Source: Rachycentron canadum (lineage: Eukaryota > Chordata > Actinopteri > Carangiformes > Rachycentridae). From it: DNA of 64,000 nt. Where the stretch lies: positions 15,258,321 to 15,322,320 of the forward strand of contig CM076656.1 of assembly GCA_038496675.1 (NCBI GenBank). The letters are read 5' to 3'. The position numbers were made by a program, and so were the translations under genes. This document shows positions 44,301 through 59,705 of this stretch, one piece after another (position 1 is the first letter of the stretch; the number at the start of each line of letters is the position of its first letter). Below the pieces are notes generated by a model. That model saw only the letters and a list, made by a program, of their open reading frames with translations, did not search any database and was not told where the DNA came from.

Positions 44301-47300
44301 GCCCTCTGCAGCACAGCACCAGCACTGCCCACCCCACTTGATGACTTTGAGCTTGACTCTCAAGTGGACAGAAAACACATTAAACCTATGGCAGAGAGGT
44401 GTCATTACCTTGTGTGTGTGTGTGTGTGTGTGCGCAGCTGCCCCTTTTTAAACCCATTTGCTTTTCTATCTATATCTCTGGCTGCATCTTTTGCCCTGCA
44501 CTTGGTCCTCATTTTAAGAAGAGAAATGATTTTTTAGGAATAATGGCTCCACCTTAATTGATTTGCTTCATATTTATCCTGTGTAGCATAGGTATTATAA
44601 TGTTGTTTGTTAATGTAGCACATGATCCACGCTGTAGTTATTCTCCTGGGCTTGATAGTAAGCACACAAGCATATACCAGCTACAGTAAGACTGGTTTTA
44701 TGTGAGAGCAGATGGTGAATCTGTCTCACTGGGCTGCGTTTTTTCACTTGCATCCCCCTTCCCTTCCTCCTCTTGTTGCAAAAGGACAGGAGAGGAGGCT
44801 AATGACCTTTGACAGGGTCTGCCAAGAGTACGCCATCGTCAGGTGAGGCCAGGTGGTTCAGGCAGGTTGCCACCATCTGGAGACACAGTTAGTTGCCTCA
44901 TCTGCAAATAAACACTGCTATTTATCAGGGTGTTCAGGCTTTTTGGTTGTTTTAAGAACCTATTAATAACAGACAATTACGGTTAGTGGAGATAACTGCT
45001 GCATGTCTGGCGTGATTTCTAGAAGGAGACAGGCGGTGGTTCTTTGTAAAAAGATTAAAGTTACAAAATGAACAGACTGTTTTGTGTCCCATGCTTTGAT
45101 AATAAACTAAGGCAGGACAGACAGGCTCAGACACAGACACAACACTGTTTGGGATCGGGTAAGGAGAGGTCTGCAATCACACAGTGGACTGCACTAATGA
45201 TCCACTGCTGTTTTGAACTCCAATATCACAGCCTCGTTTAGAAAGGGCAAAGTGGAGCCGACTAACAAAAACCATCTTGATGTTGATGCTGTTTAGAATG
45301 AAGACTTGATAATGATTCATGGAAAGGCCTTTGCCAAATCACAACACATTCATATTTCATCAGTTTTTTCATGCAGCTCTATATATGATAACCTGTTCAG
45401 TTGTAAATTTAAAAAAATGGTTTCATGAAAATCTGAACATAGTAGAGGTCAATGTTAGCTAAGCTACCTACACCTACCTCTCACACAAATAAGTACAAAT
45501 GCCACCTGAGTCTCTGCAAATAATCAGCTCATTAACAGCCAGACAGTCATGTTCAGAGTCACATACAGTAAATTGAGACATAGATAATTGCGTTGCAGGA
45601 TGGCAAATGGGGAGAGAACACCACCTGAGACTCTCTGGTTCCTGTAGGTATTGATGCTGTGTTGATGTTCTGTCCTACAGCTGGAATTGCATCATCATAC
45701 CCCCACCCATCATGGTTTCTTTACAGTATTACTGATCCTCCCTTGTTAGACAGTTTAAACTATTGAATGAGGGAATGGGAAGAATTGTAGATTTTTAGAT
45801 GAAGATGGAAAAGTGGTGGATGGAATGAAACTGGATGTTTCGCAGGCTGGAGGGAGAGAGAGACTGGTGGTGGAGGAATTGATGTGAACAGGCTTCGGGG
45901 GTAAAAGGCAACGATCAGAAGCTCAAAGAATAGATTTCTTTTTTTTGTGCTGCTCGTTAGACACTTAGTGCTAGTGCTAAGTGCCAGTGGTTTTAGTTCA
46001 GTGAGCATGTGCATATGTGCAGGATATTTGTGCGTGAGACGTGAGAGAAGAAAAAAAATGGTATTTTTGCATAGCACTGACTGAACCTCTTCTGGCTCTA
46101 CCGGGATTAGAGGTGTCTGTTTAATTAATGCTCCTGTTTTCCTGTCTTTTATTTACGATTCCTAGTCTCATCCTTTATCTCCTTTCTCTTTAGCTTTCTC
46201 GTTCTTGCACTCAAGTACTCAAATTACTCACAGCTGTACTTCAGAGTGCTGTTTTCAGGTCATTGCTTTCTCAATTGTTTAGGTTTTACAGTAAACTATC
46301 TACTATTTGTCATTTGTGAGAAAGAGATGCTATTTTCTCAAGGTAACCAGTTCTTTTCACCAAATGAGCTCAAATGATTCTATTTGTCTTGTGATTGCTC
46401 TGACACACACTATTGTAAATGTATAGAAGGTAGCAAACATTTTTTTTTTTTAACTCTCACTTTCACTCACTTTTATTCTTCTCTTTCTCCTGCTCTCTTA
46501 GGCGCTCCATCAGTTGTACTATGATCCCAATATAGAAAACAAGAATCTGGCCCAGAAATGGCTGATGCAGGCTCAGGTCTCACCTCAGGCCTGGCAGTTT
46601 TGCTGGGCCCTGCTGAGCCCAGATAAGGTACAGTGTACGCACATACCCACTAACAAGGACACACATATAACATATACAAACACATATACACTTAAAAAAT
46701 ATTTAGCATCATTTGAATCCATCTTATCATTCCTCACAGGTGCCAGAAATTCAGTACTTTGGCGCTAGTGCGCTTCACACCAAGATCTCCCGCTACTGGT
46801 CAGACATCCCCACAGACCAGTATGAGTCTCTGAAAACCCAGCTGTTCTCCCAGATCGCCTGCTTCTCTTCCGGCTCCAAGATGGTGCTCACCCGGCTCTG
46901 TGTGGCCCTGGCCTCCCTGGCACTCAACACAATGCCTGATGCCTGGCCAGGCGCAGTGGCAGAGATGGTGCGAGTGTTCCAGGAGGAAGGGGGAGGGGTG
47001 GATGGGCGGGCACGCTGCCTAGCATTGCTGGAGCTGCTCACCGTCCTGCCTGAAGAGTTCCAGACCAGCCGCCTTCCACAGTATCGAAAGGGACAGGTAT
47101 GTCTGCAGGCACCACCTTCATTCAGCTCTGCAGATGGTGTTGACCGCCTGTGCAATATTCACAGGTTTTCTTTTCTGTGGAGTCTTGGATTTTGTTTTTT
47201 AATCTGTAAAATGTATTGAAAGGTTCATAGATTTGTTTAGTTAGTCTTTAGATATTTCCTGATATATGATTAAAATCATACGTTTACTAATTTTAGACTA

Positions 47301-50300
47301 TTTATATGTCAACAACAAACTTACTTTTTGTTACAAATGTAAAACATTAAAAACAAAGGTAGATAAAATGGTTTGTATTTTCCAAAAGGCAAAGTATTAA
47401 ATAGTCATTCTGTTGGTGTTGGTAAAAAGTGCCAGTGTAAAAAAAACTCTATACCCAGGTCAACACATCAAAGAGAGGAACATACCATGTGCGTGATACA
47501 CTATCAGTCTAACCCTTGTTATCATCCTCCCTCTAGGTTCGGGGTGCCCTGGGGAGGGAGTGGGGGTCAGTATGTCCCTTACTGCAGCAACTGCTACGAC
47601 GGACGGACAGCCCCGGGGCTGTGAAAGCTCGCGTGCTGCGCTGCCTGTCATCCTGGGTGCTTCTGGATGTGCCCCTCAGCGAGAGCGAAGGCCTGGTGCA
47701 CGACTGCTTCAGTGCTCTGCCTGACCCAGAGCTCTTCGACACAGCAGTAGAGGCAATAGTCAACGCCATCTCACAGCCTGACTCCCAAAGGTGTGTAGTG
47801 TTGTGGAAATTACATGACGGTATTGTCAATAAAAGTACACAAAATGCTAGTATTTTCACAGGAAAAAAATGTGCTAATGTGTACTCATACTGGCATACCA
47901 ACACAAGAAAGAAGTAACAATGCTATGGCATGAAACCTTGTCATGGTAATAACTTTAAATTACACTGAGCAAAGGAAGGAGGTAGAGGAGGAAAGTGAAG
48001 GGGAAAAAAGATGCATTAGCCAACATGAGGAAACAGACATGGTGGGCACTGCAAGGCCATTAGGAGGGATGGAGGGAAGGAGGGATTGATACAGGGCAGG
48101 TTGACAGCCAGAGGGAGGAGAGCGGCATTTCTCGGTTGGCTGGCGTTGCTATGGCTACAGAGCTGGGGAGAGATGTCATCATGCCCTGGCTGATTCAGAC
48201 ATGGCAGGCACCCATTACCCCTCCCCTAGAGAAAAGGAGAAAGAGAGAGAGAGAGAGAGAGGGCGGTGGTGATGGGACGATGCAAAGAGAAGAAAGGGTG
48301 CTAAGAGAAGGAGGAGGGCAGGGGAAGGTGTGAAAGTGTGCAAGAATAAAAGACTTCATCCTCCATACCTCTGCAATGCTTCCCAGACAAGGGGGTTGCA
48401 TCTGAGAAGTTCCTGCTGACAAGTTAGTTTCAACACACTGAAATTATGGCGAGCAGATGGTGGGAAGACAATTAATGGCAGTGGAGTTACAGGTAGAACA
48501 TCCAGCCTCCGCAAGTGTTGCTGGGCTCCTTAGACTATCTTAGCTAAAGATTCTCTTTTTTGTGTGTTACTCAAAATATGTTACTCATGTGTATGTTTGT
48601 TAGATCCTTCCAAAGATCTTGACTCTTTCATTAGTGGTGTCCCTTTAGACATATGAGGCCTCTGTTTTTGGACTTACATTTGAGTAGCTCTATTGTTTTT
48701 ATAGGAGCTAAAAGGCAAACAAATGAATCCATCAGAAGGCCAAATATACAGATTTTTTTTTTTACTCCATCCTTTCTTGGAAGTCATTTTCCATCTGTGT
48801 ATTCTGCTTTGTTTATTTTTGTATTTTATCTTTTCTGCCTCTGTCTCTTTGGCCTTCTCCTTTCCCCTTTCTCTCACATTCAGTACTAAACCCTCCTCCC
48901 TGTCTCTTGTTCTCTCCCTCTGTTTAAACACATTAAAGTCAACTCATTTGGGGGGATGCTATTGGTCCAGCTGCATCCTGTTGCCAGGCAACCCATTTCC
49001 CCTGTCTCAGAGTGTTGCAGTAATTGCAGAGGGGATCAGAGGTGGGGGAGGGGGGAGGTGGAGGGAATGAAGGAGGAGTCAGGAAGGAGGGAGAATGTGT
49101 ATAACAGCAGGACAGGGAGCATAAGGGGAGAGGATGGACAGCTATGAGGTAGAGAAGAGGAGGCTGCAGCAGACTCTCAGAATGCCATCCCTTGTGAGGG
49201 AAATGGGGAAACATACAAATTCATTCTACCCTTTTAATCCCATCACATACACACCAAGCCCTCTTTTCTTCAACTAAGAGTGCATGACCTGCATTTGCAA
49301 AGCACCTTGTTAAAAATGAATGATCTACTCAGTGCATGAGTGCAGTCTGCCATTCACATGAACAAACACACACACACACACACGCACAGAGTCGCTCAGA
49401 TTTAAGTGCTGTTGGTCCCTGTGCTGCTCTCTCAGAGCTACTTAGACAGCCAAACTCAGAGCATGTAGGCCAGTACACACACAGGTACAGGTTTATTACA
49501 TGGAGGCCAAATTCATACACTTCAAATCTCACAGCAGGTTGGAACTCTTTCCAAAAAGGCTGATTCAGCGAGGGCTGCTGAGTCGGGAATTCAGCTTAAA
49601 AAGGCAGGACCATAGATCCAGCTCCTCGGCTCATAAGAGAGCCTGGGGGAAATTATAATAATAAATGCTTCTGAGGACAGTAAGGGATGAATTTAACCTG
49701 CATAGCAGAGGATGCATATCAGCTTCATTCTTTCTGGACCCTTTTTTTTTCTGTTTGGCTACTGCTGCTCTATAATACATTAATGTATAGAAATTAACTG
49801 AATAATTGTTTCAGTTACTTTCTAATCAAAAATACTTTTTATGCGTTTTCATTATTTCTTCTTTCTTTCTAAATGATAAGATGAAAAAGCAACTCTGATT
49901 GATACATAGTTGAAATCACTGAAGTTGCAGCACTAGATTAGAGAAAAAAACCTGAGTTAATCTAGTTTTTTAGTCTGTGTTCAGTTTTTTTTTTCTCTCT
50001 TTTTTAAAGTCACACAACCTTGCTGTGTCATTGATAAATATTCATCAACCTGGACCCATGTCCTTATTGATGTTCTGATGAAAGATGAAGCACCGCCTGC
50101 ATACCACAAAACCCCCCTGGGACTGACACACATGTAATACGGTTTACATTTCCAGCATTCATACATGCACATAATCTCCTCAGTGACATTCAGGCGCACA
50201 TACACGCACGCTCCTCATCTGCAAATGTCACCCCTTCACTGGCTGTCATTAAGGATGACAGGAGGATGTTGTCTGATGTCGTCACATGAGCAGATCTGAG

Positions 50301-53300
50301 CCTGTTTTTTGTCGCCTGTGTGTGTGTGTGTGTTTTAGCTGAAGTTAGGGAATCATGGATGGCTGAGACAGCAGGAACAAGACAGTATAATAACTGACAG
50401 CAGCACAGCTCTGAGCAGAAGCTTTGAATAGATTTTCTGGTTCCCTGGTAGATGTGTGGGTTTTTAGGGGTGGGTGTGCTGGATCAGAGGTTGGACTGAC
50501 TTGGGCTGAGATTTGATTTGAAATAAACACTTGTCTTGAGAAGGAGCAATAAATATATCAACCTAGCTGTGAGCGGTGTGAGTCAATTTTTATTCACCAG
50601 ACGAGGCTCACAGGCTGTGCATTTGCTGTTCTTCTCCCTTGTATAGAACAGTGCCTGGTTTTAACTCAATATCTTTAAATGAACTGAGCTCTTAACTGTT
50701 GGTGCTGATGTTTTTCTGTCTGTGTTTGTGTCCATGTTGTAGATATGTGAACACTTTGCTTAAACTGGTTCCTCAAGTGCTGGCCCTGCAGGAGCAGCTC
50801 AGAGAAGCTGTTCAGAATGGAGACATGGAGACCTGCCATGGTATCTGTCGAATCGCTGTCACACTAGGAGAGAACCACTCCAGGTGTGTGTGTGTGTGTG
50901 TGTGTGTGCACACTTTTTTTTTTTTACTAGGCCTGCATCAGTTTAAAACATTTTCAGACATTCTCTGATTCAATTATAATGAAACCAACAAATATAAAAT
51001 GATTTTAAGCTAATGTAATAACAAAACACTAATCTTGGCCAGTTTTTAAACTACTCAAAAAGGCACACCATATGAGAGAAACAATATTATGTTTAGTGTA
51101 TGAGTGTGCAGTGTGAGAGCTGTGTGCATTGGACAGCTGTCAAACACTTCTAACACTTCTCTTTCCCTTCTATCAACCGCTTTCTCTAGGACTCTGTTGG
51201 AGCAGGTGGATCACTGGCAGAGCTTCCTGGCTTTAGTCAACATGATTATGTTTTGTACGGGCATCCCAGGCCACTACCCAGTGAATGAGACCACCAGCTC
51301 TCTCACACTCACGTTCTGGTACACACTACAAGTAAGGAATTACACACTTCTCTGTGCACATAAAACCAGCCAACACAGTGAGCTTTGCTTATTGTAGTAT
51401 GACATGGCTCAATAAACACTTGCTTGAAACACCTATCTTTATATGTACTGTGTTAAACATTTTCATGGACATGAATTCTCTCTGATAATAAAATGTGTGG
51501 GGTCTGGCCTTCCTCTGCTGTTTTCAAATGCATAAATGTGACATCTTGTCTAAAAACAAGACACTTTAGGTCAATAAAGTGCAAAAATAATTTTATGTTT
51601 CAGACCCAAAACAAATTCTTCTTGTCTTTTTGTTTCTTCCTCTTTCCTCAGGATGAAATCATGTCATTTGAGTCAGATAAACAGGTGGTGTATCTGCAGG
51701 TCTATAGGCCAGTGTATTTCCAGTTGGTGGATGTTCTGCTGCACAAAGCCCAGTTCCCGTCTGACCAGGAGTACGCATCCTGGTCCTCAGATGAGAAAGA
51801 GCAGTTCAGGATCTACAGGTGTGTGTATTCTTGTTTGTTTGCATTTGTATGCCTGACCCTATTTCTGTGTGTTGTACATGACTATTTCTGCTGCGCTCTG
51901 CTGGGTGCAAGTGTTTCGCTGACAGCCCACAGAGTGTTTCAGAAATTACTCACTGACAGGATGATTGGTCAGCAAATGAGTGTGTTTTTCTCTAATAGAC
52001 TCTCACTGGACTGGCAGCTGAGAGGGCAGAACATGTCTGGCAAATAGATTGCCAGATAAGGTTTCAACACTGCATGCCCTTAAAATGTTTTTTTTTTGCA
52101 TACCTGTCTTTCAGGGTGGATATCTCAGACACACTCATGTATGTGTACGAGATGCTGGGAGCAGAGCTGCTGAGTAACCTGTATGATAAACTAGGGAGAC
52201 TGTTGACTAATGCAGAGCAGCCTACATCATGGCAGGTGGGTGAGACCTACACATACAGATAAGTAAAGAGATATTTTGAACTAGTTTCTGTCTCTTTTAG
52301 TGTCGCATAGAAGCCAGTTCTAAAAATGTGTCACACTAGATTTAAAAAAAAAAAACAGTAACAGTAAGCTGTTTTTTATTTTTCACCTTATAATGCTTGT
52401 GTTAGCATGGAGTCCATACACTCAAATCATAGTAGACCTTAAGATCAACTTAAATGCAAGTTGAAAGAAAGTTAAAATATAAAATTAAATTTACAGGACT
52501 AAATTTTGGGGCATTTGAAGCATTACTCATGTAGATTTTTATTCATTCTCACTTTCCATGCCTTGTCCATTCAAAACTTATTATTGCAATAATGTTATCT
52601 TGTGCTCACAAATACACTAATGGTATCCTCCTACCCCAGCACACAGAAGCTTTGCTGTATGGCTTCCAGTCCATAGCAGAGACGATAGATGTTAATTACT
52701 CTGACGTCATCCCAGGCCTGATAGGACTCATCCCCAGAATAAATATCAACAATGTCCAGTTGGCAGACACCGTGATGTTCACAATAGGTAAGACAAATAC
52801 AGGTTGTATCACAGCAATAAAAAAAATTAAGTGTCATTTAAATGTGCAGAAAAAACAATCCTTCTAATTCAGTATCTGAACTGTGCTCCTAGGTGCGCTG
52901 GCTGAATGGTTGGCAGACCACCCAGTGATGCTCAGCAGTGTCTTGCCCTTGGTGCTACAGGCTTTAGGGAACCCAGACCTTTCAGTTTCCTCTGTCTCTA
53001 CACTCAAGAAGATTTGTAGGGAATGCAAATATGACCTGCCCCCTTACGCAACCAACATAGTAGCTGTCTCACAGGTATGTGTTTTTTTTTTTTTTTTTAA
53101 TATGCTATTGCTTTTTTTAATATGCTATTGCTTTTTTTACCCAGTGGAACGGGTATAAGAGACAACAATCATCTCTTTTGTCTTATTTGCAATAGCTGTG
53201 ATTTTGTGGGATTTTGTTATCTTCCTGCTTTCCAGAAATAGAATTTACTCTTTGATGTTAGCTCATCTGTATTATTTTGAAGTTACTTTTCCTTGTACTT

Positions 53301-56300
53301 TCAAAATAATATAACCATCACTCTGACTTTTTTTTCTTAAGGAGGTGCTTATAAAGCAGATCCACAAGGTCAGTGTTTGTCCTCTCTCCTTCTGTTTTGA
53401 TTCTCAGTTCAGAAGTGACATTTAAATATGGTGCTGTGAAAGAATTATTTAACTTGCTTGCAGGATGACATGTTTGTATTGTCTGTACAGTATAAAACTC
53501 TTGAATGACTCATGGTTGAACAGAAATGAAACCAATGATTGTCTCTTCCTGTAGACAAGTCAGTGCATGTGGCTGATGCAGGCACTGGGCTTCCTGCTCT
53601 CTGCTCTCCCCGTGGAAGACATCTTAAGAAACCTTCACTCTCTCATCACCCCATATATTCAGCAACTGGAGAAGCTAGCAGATGAGACGGTGTGTACACA
53701 AACCAATGTGTAATAGTACACACACATATAAAAACACAGAGCAGACAGAGTTGGACTCTGGCCAATAGGAACAGGCCTTGTGTCTGTGTGGTGTCACTGC
53801 AGTGGAACATTTCTCTGTGGGACCAGATTGGATTTGACCCTGCACCATGGGCTAGTGACTCACATGGAAGCAGCAAAGACACACTCTCTCCCTCATGCAA
53901 ATACACACACACCACAGCCAGATGAATTCAGAGTTGAGAAAAAAGTGCCTACGCGCACATACTTACTGTAGGTCGCATTTTAACATGTGCACGCACACAG
54001 TCACGCAAAAGAAAATTCTTTACCCTACTTAAACATCAGGTCTAATTGAGCCAGTATTTTCTGACTGTCACCCTGGATAGCACAAATATGGAGCTGAGAT
54101 TATCTAAAAATACACAGTTTGATATCTACTGGATGTGGAGCGAGGTAGAATTTCTCTTGATCCCTTGTTCTACACTCAGCAAAGACCTCGGGTGGGGTGA
54201 ATAGAGACGTCAGCTTCGATGAAGCTTTTCATTTTTCTCTCTGTGTCTGTCTCTGTCCCGGTTTCACCCCTCACTCTCCACACAGCAAACACACAGTCAC
54301 ACACTGTCTCATCCATCCTTTCCAACTTCCTCCCTCTTATTGTTTTCTGTCTAGCTTTTTGATGTTTTTGCATTACATCAGACTAAGAAATCAGGAGCTG
54401 TATCTGAAGCTGGACAAATAGTGGCACCTAGTGGGGCTGCCTTCAGGTTACATTACATCGGGGTGAATAAACGTGATGTCTGACAGGTCTGACAGCAAAA
54501 GCTGATGGAGTCACTCTGATGAGGATGGCGAGCATAATGTGCCCATGACTGCTGCATAGCAAAAGCATCAACATTGTGACGGGGGTACATGTTAAACAAG
54601 AGATGTGACTGTACAAGGGTGTGGCAGCCTTATCTTTGTCCTCTTCGTAGTCTTTTAGCTCAGTTACATCACCATGGCGACAGAACAATGATAAAGTACT
54701 GCTATTGAAACCCTAATTTATGTTTTTACCTGGGGGAGGTGTGTGTGTATGTGCAGATGTCAGATAGAGAACAGGTAAGAAACTGAGCCATTACCTTACC
54801 ATTGACTTGTGATTAATCTCTTTAACTAGGATTGAAATTCATTCTTATTTATCATTCAATCATTTTGTTGATTAAATATTATAGTTTTATTTGTTCTATA
54901 AATAGCTACGACAAATGTCCTCTCTTATGCCTTAAAATTGCTCAGAATGTATTGTATTTATGTGGCTAAAAGGCTAAAATAATTTATTACTAAAACTGTG
55001 ATTAATGTTCACTTAATTGCATCTCATTTAACATGTTCTGTAGCTGATGTAGTTACTGCATACATCATCTTCAAAAGTGCTTATCCTCAGGAGTTTTGAT
55101 AGCAAATCTTTGGTTTGTTTTGTTTATCTTGAAAATTTTAGCAGTGATTTCTCTAGGCAGGCACTAATGCACTGAATGAGCCAGATGGACAGTGGGGTTA
55201 GGTTGTATACTAGCCAGTTGAAATAATTCAATTTTCTGTTGTTTTCTTCTTTCAGCCTAATCCCTCCAATAAATTGGCAATCATCCACATATTGGGGCTG
55301 CTGTCCAACCTGTTCACAACGCTTGACATCAGCAAGCAGGATGACGAGTCAGCGGACGGCTCAGCGCCACCTGTCAAAACAGCCCCACCCCCACCTGGAC
55401 CAAACCCAGTAAGCTACCCCACACCATCATCATTTTCAGCAATTTAGCAAGTACACTGATTATAAGCACTAGGCTGAATCTATGGGTAAGAATATAAATA
55501 CACAATATATTACATTTAAAGGCTTTGTAATGTAATACAGAGCAGTTTGGCTGTTGTGAAATACAGTGGAGTACATGGTGCTTGCAGCCATAGGAGTTTT
55601 GTTCCTCTCAGCCCCACCCCCACCGTTGTCTCAACCACTGAATACATCAGCTATCTCTGGTTGAAGTCATGAGGGTGGCCAACAGGATAATTGTGCCTTG
55701 TCACTCAACCATAGTCATCAGTAAATCTGCTCATAGGCATGCACCCATGTGTAAATGCTAATCTCTAATGCTGCATCTTGTTTATTATTTTTCTTTCTGT
55801 TCATTTTATTCAAGTTTTAATGAAGTTTGTTTGTGTGTATCAGGTGGTGGTGGTTTTGCAGCAAGTGTTTGCTCTCATACAGACTGTACTCAGCAAGTGG
55901 CTCAATGACTCGCAGGTTGTAGAGGTTAGTTGTCATGTGTCATGTCATGTGCACATACTGTCAAACCTCTGCTTTTGTAGAATGTGGTCCACGGATAATA
56001 CAGAGATGCGGTGACATTTCAGTGAAGCTGATTTCATGTTCTTCCGCAGGCGGTGTGTGCTATCTTTGAGAAGTCGGTGAAGACTCTGCTCCACGAGTTT
56101 GCTCCTATGGTGTCTCAGCTAAGTGAGATGCTCGGGCAGATGTACAGTACAATTCCACAGGCCTCAGCCCTTGACCTCACACGACAGGTACACATTTATC
56201 TGTGAACACAAAAACACATATTAGTATTCTTTCTTTAATACTATGTGGATGTATACAGAGAACTTAGCTTTGTGAGAAAGGGCTGTGTATAAACTAATAA

Positions 56301-59300
56301 GATACGCACCAATGACTCCAGGATTAATGAATATACAGTTGGTGTTCATGACTAGATTCTTAAGCAGTATTTGTTTGACCAGGTAAAATTAACTCATTAA
56401 AACTCATTTAAATTTCAAGTTACACTATTCATAAATGAAATAGACGCCAATGTTTTTTCTGCCCAGTTGATCTTAATTTAACCAACATAATAAATGCAGT
56501 TTCTTTATCATTGTCAAATCCTAACAAATCATAAATTACTTTCTTATTACATTATGGGTTCTTTATTGTTCAGTGTTGTATGCACCCACTGGTAGGTTCA
56601 TGATAGCACTTGCATAGCAGTTGTGCAGTAACCTGATTTTTTTTTTTTTTTTTTTTTTTTTAAATATCATGTAAACACAAAAAGAGCATGGTTTCTTTGA
56701 CAAAGGTGAGAGATCCAGTTAACAGAGGTAGTATTCTGCATGGGAAGCCTAGTTTCTTGGCAGTTTATATGAATCTTTAGATGTGTACAATAATAACAGG
56801 CAAGAAAAGTGATACTGTGGCAGCAGTGTGATGGGATGAAAGATCATTACTTGCTGCATTTGTGTATTTTTATCCAAACTAATTAAATTCGCGCTGTAAC
56901 TTACACTTTAATAAATACACCTAAATAAGTCACAGCTGAGCAGTAGGTTTTTATGCATCTTCATTGTATTAAGAAAACTGGGCTGTTATTATAACGATTG
57001 TTTCAGCATGTTAGTGTCAGATGTCACCCGTAGAAGTCTTGGTTCTGAAATATAGCCCAGAGAAGGGGAGCGGTCTAAATGTTGTAGGCAAACACAGGTT
57101 TTACAGTAATTGGGTTACTACAGTGCATATGAGGATGTTCTCCGATTTCCTACTGCAGCCTGTTATAACCTGGTTTCTTTTGTGCAAGTACACATAGTGA
57201 GTGCCTGATTTGAAGTCCTGCTGTTTCAGATGGTGCATATCTTTGCCAGCGAGACAGACCACTTCCCACCCATCAAGGCTCTGTTTGAGCTGGTTACCTC
57301 GGTAACACTGTCCATCTTCCAGCAAGGTAGGGGGTCCAGCAGAGACGTGACTGTGAATACAGTGAACTTTGTCTGTTCAAATCAGTGGTAGAACTTTGAA
57401 AGTGTCATATGATCATATTTGATTTCCCAGGGCCCAAAATCATAACTTGGTCTAGCAGGGGTAAAGGGACTGTAAACAAATTTGTTTAATATTTTATGTA
57501 TATTGTTGTGACATATGTCCCCAATTACTATTGCTGATGTGCTGCTACATTTTTAGACAATGAAACAGCTCAGCCTGGAGGCCATCAATAGGAAAATAAC
57601 AAAAAGTTAGAGGTCACTGGACTTTGCTTTCAAAGTCAACCTTTAAACATTTGCTCTCATTACTCATTAATGTTAGTGGAAACACAGAGTGGTCTGTCTG
57701 CTCAATCCGTTGAAAAGACTGAAATGATGACTTTATCGGTGCCGACTGCTGTTGCCACTGATCATTGATTAAATCATTTTGAGCTCATTATAGTGCTTGC
57801 TTTATACTTATACAAACAACTTGTTGCAATGTTTTCTATATTGATCAGCTTAGTCTTTGCTTATTCCATTTTTTTAAAACCATTTATTTGTTTTTACATT
57901 CATGAAGTTGTGGATGAATTTACTGTGTTTTGGGCTGCATGAAAATAACTTTCATCCTCATGTGCGTAACCCCGGGGCCAGACTAATGTTCTGATTTTCA
58001 CTCAACATAAGATGGACGTCATGGAGATAATAATTCAATTCACTACACTTTGCCTAGAGTACTTGTATCAGGACTGTCTGCCGCTCCCCCTCCCTTTGTG
58101 TTGTCCCTTTTTTCCTCTCTTCCTTTCCTGCTTTGACTGGTTAAGTAATGGCTGCCTCTCCTCCTGCCTCTAAACTCTTTCTTTTCTGAGCAGGTTCCTC
58201 TCAGTAGACAGTATCAGTACAGGATACAGTCACAGCACAGAGACCTTTAGCTTATTCAGTCGGCTGACATATAACACAGCAGGGTGGGCCAGCTCAATAT
58301 GGCTGCAGCCACTGCTGTGCTAGGATTAGAGTTGGGCTCCTCATCACAGCCCTCTGAATAAGCCCTGTATTTCCTCGAGGAGTTGTGTGTGGATGAGGGC
58401 CGGAGGGGGGTATTGAGCAGGAAACATGTTTGGAGTCTGGGAACATCTAAAGCTGGGCGCTCACTACAGACGTTTGTTCTGCTTTATTACAAGTTTGCTG
58501 TTGGAGTACCTCCAACATCAATCTTAAGCCATCGGAGTAAACCATGTTTGAAAGTCAGGAATTTTGATGTGGATTCTTCAGTCCAGAAGTTTCTACAGGA
58601 ATTGTGTGTTTAATTGTGCATCATTTGTAATCTTGTCACATTTTAAAAAGTCTTGTAGTCTGTGTCCAGCATAAGGGAGGTAGTGATATCAGAACCTTTC
58701 CTGATCTTTGAGCGTGATTCAAACTGATGGCTATGGGTTCACATTTGAAGCAAAGGGGATGTTATTGACCAGCTCTGAATGAACCCTTGATGGTCACCTC
58801 TCTCCCTGAGGCATTTATTTAAATCTGAGAACGTGTTGCTTGTTGTATGATCACAGTGATTCCAGAAGTGTCTCTTGGGAGAGAGGTGAAAAGGGATTGA
58901 TTCAGGTTTGGTGCCCCTTTTCCTCCAAACTGTAACAGTAACAGAGGTGCCTCCTGGGTTCCCACTCCAAACCCACTTTTGTTTCTTTAGGTTTGTTCTT
59001 TTTCTCTCGTTACTTTTTTTTTTTTTCTCTCCAAACAGACCCATGTCTTTGTCTTCTGCCTGTTTTTTGTTTTTGGTTGGTCTGTTCTTCCAAGACTCTG
59101 CCAAAGCTTCATATGCCCCCTCCCCCTTCTACCCCTTTGTTCCTTATTCACCTGTGAATTATTTCAATGAAATATTTTTGAGTTCTCTTTTATTTCCACA
59201 TGACTGTTGAATCTATTCAGTTGCTGTTTGTATATTATTCTTATTCTCTTATGATTTCTTAAGTTTCATCTTTATTATATTTTAGGACCCAGGGATCATC

Positions 59301-59637
59301 CTGATATTGTTGATTCATTTATGCAACTCCAAGCTCAGGTGTGTTTTTGGTTTCTTATTTCATTCACTTTGGGTTTCTCTCTCTCTTCTTTTCTAGTTTC
59401 TAGTTCCCTGTTTCTCTGTCCTCTTCTTCTTCTCTATATCTCTTTCTGTTCTTTGTTACTGGGCCCTAAGGTGTCCCATCACATAGGTGAAGCAGTGGAA
59501 TGAAACATGAGGGGACTGTTTGAAAAAGAGACGTCTGTCTCTCCTCAAACGCTTTTGATTCTAACAGTCACCTCGCCACACAAACATAGTTCTAACCTCT
59601 GATAGGGTTTTTCTTTTGGTTGTAGAAACCACCTTGA

Positions 59638-59705
<68 letters not shown>

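Noticed and set aside
46713..47219. 168-codon frame over ipo13 exon 3
   Set aside because: It is exon 3 with read-through into both introns; only 46740-47096 is coding.
51493..52047. 184-codon frame over ipo13 exon 7
   Set aside because: Exon 7 (51652-51818) plus intron read-through on both sides.
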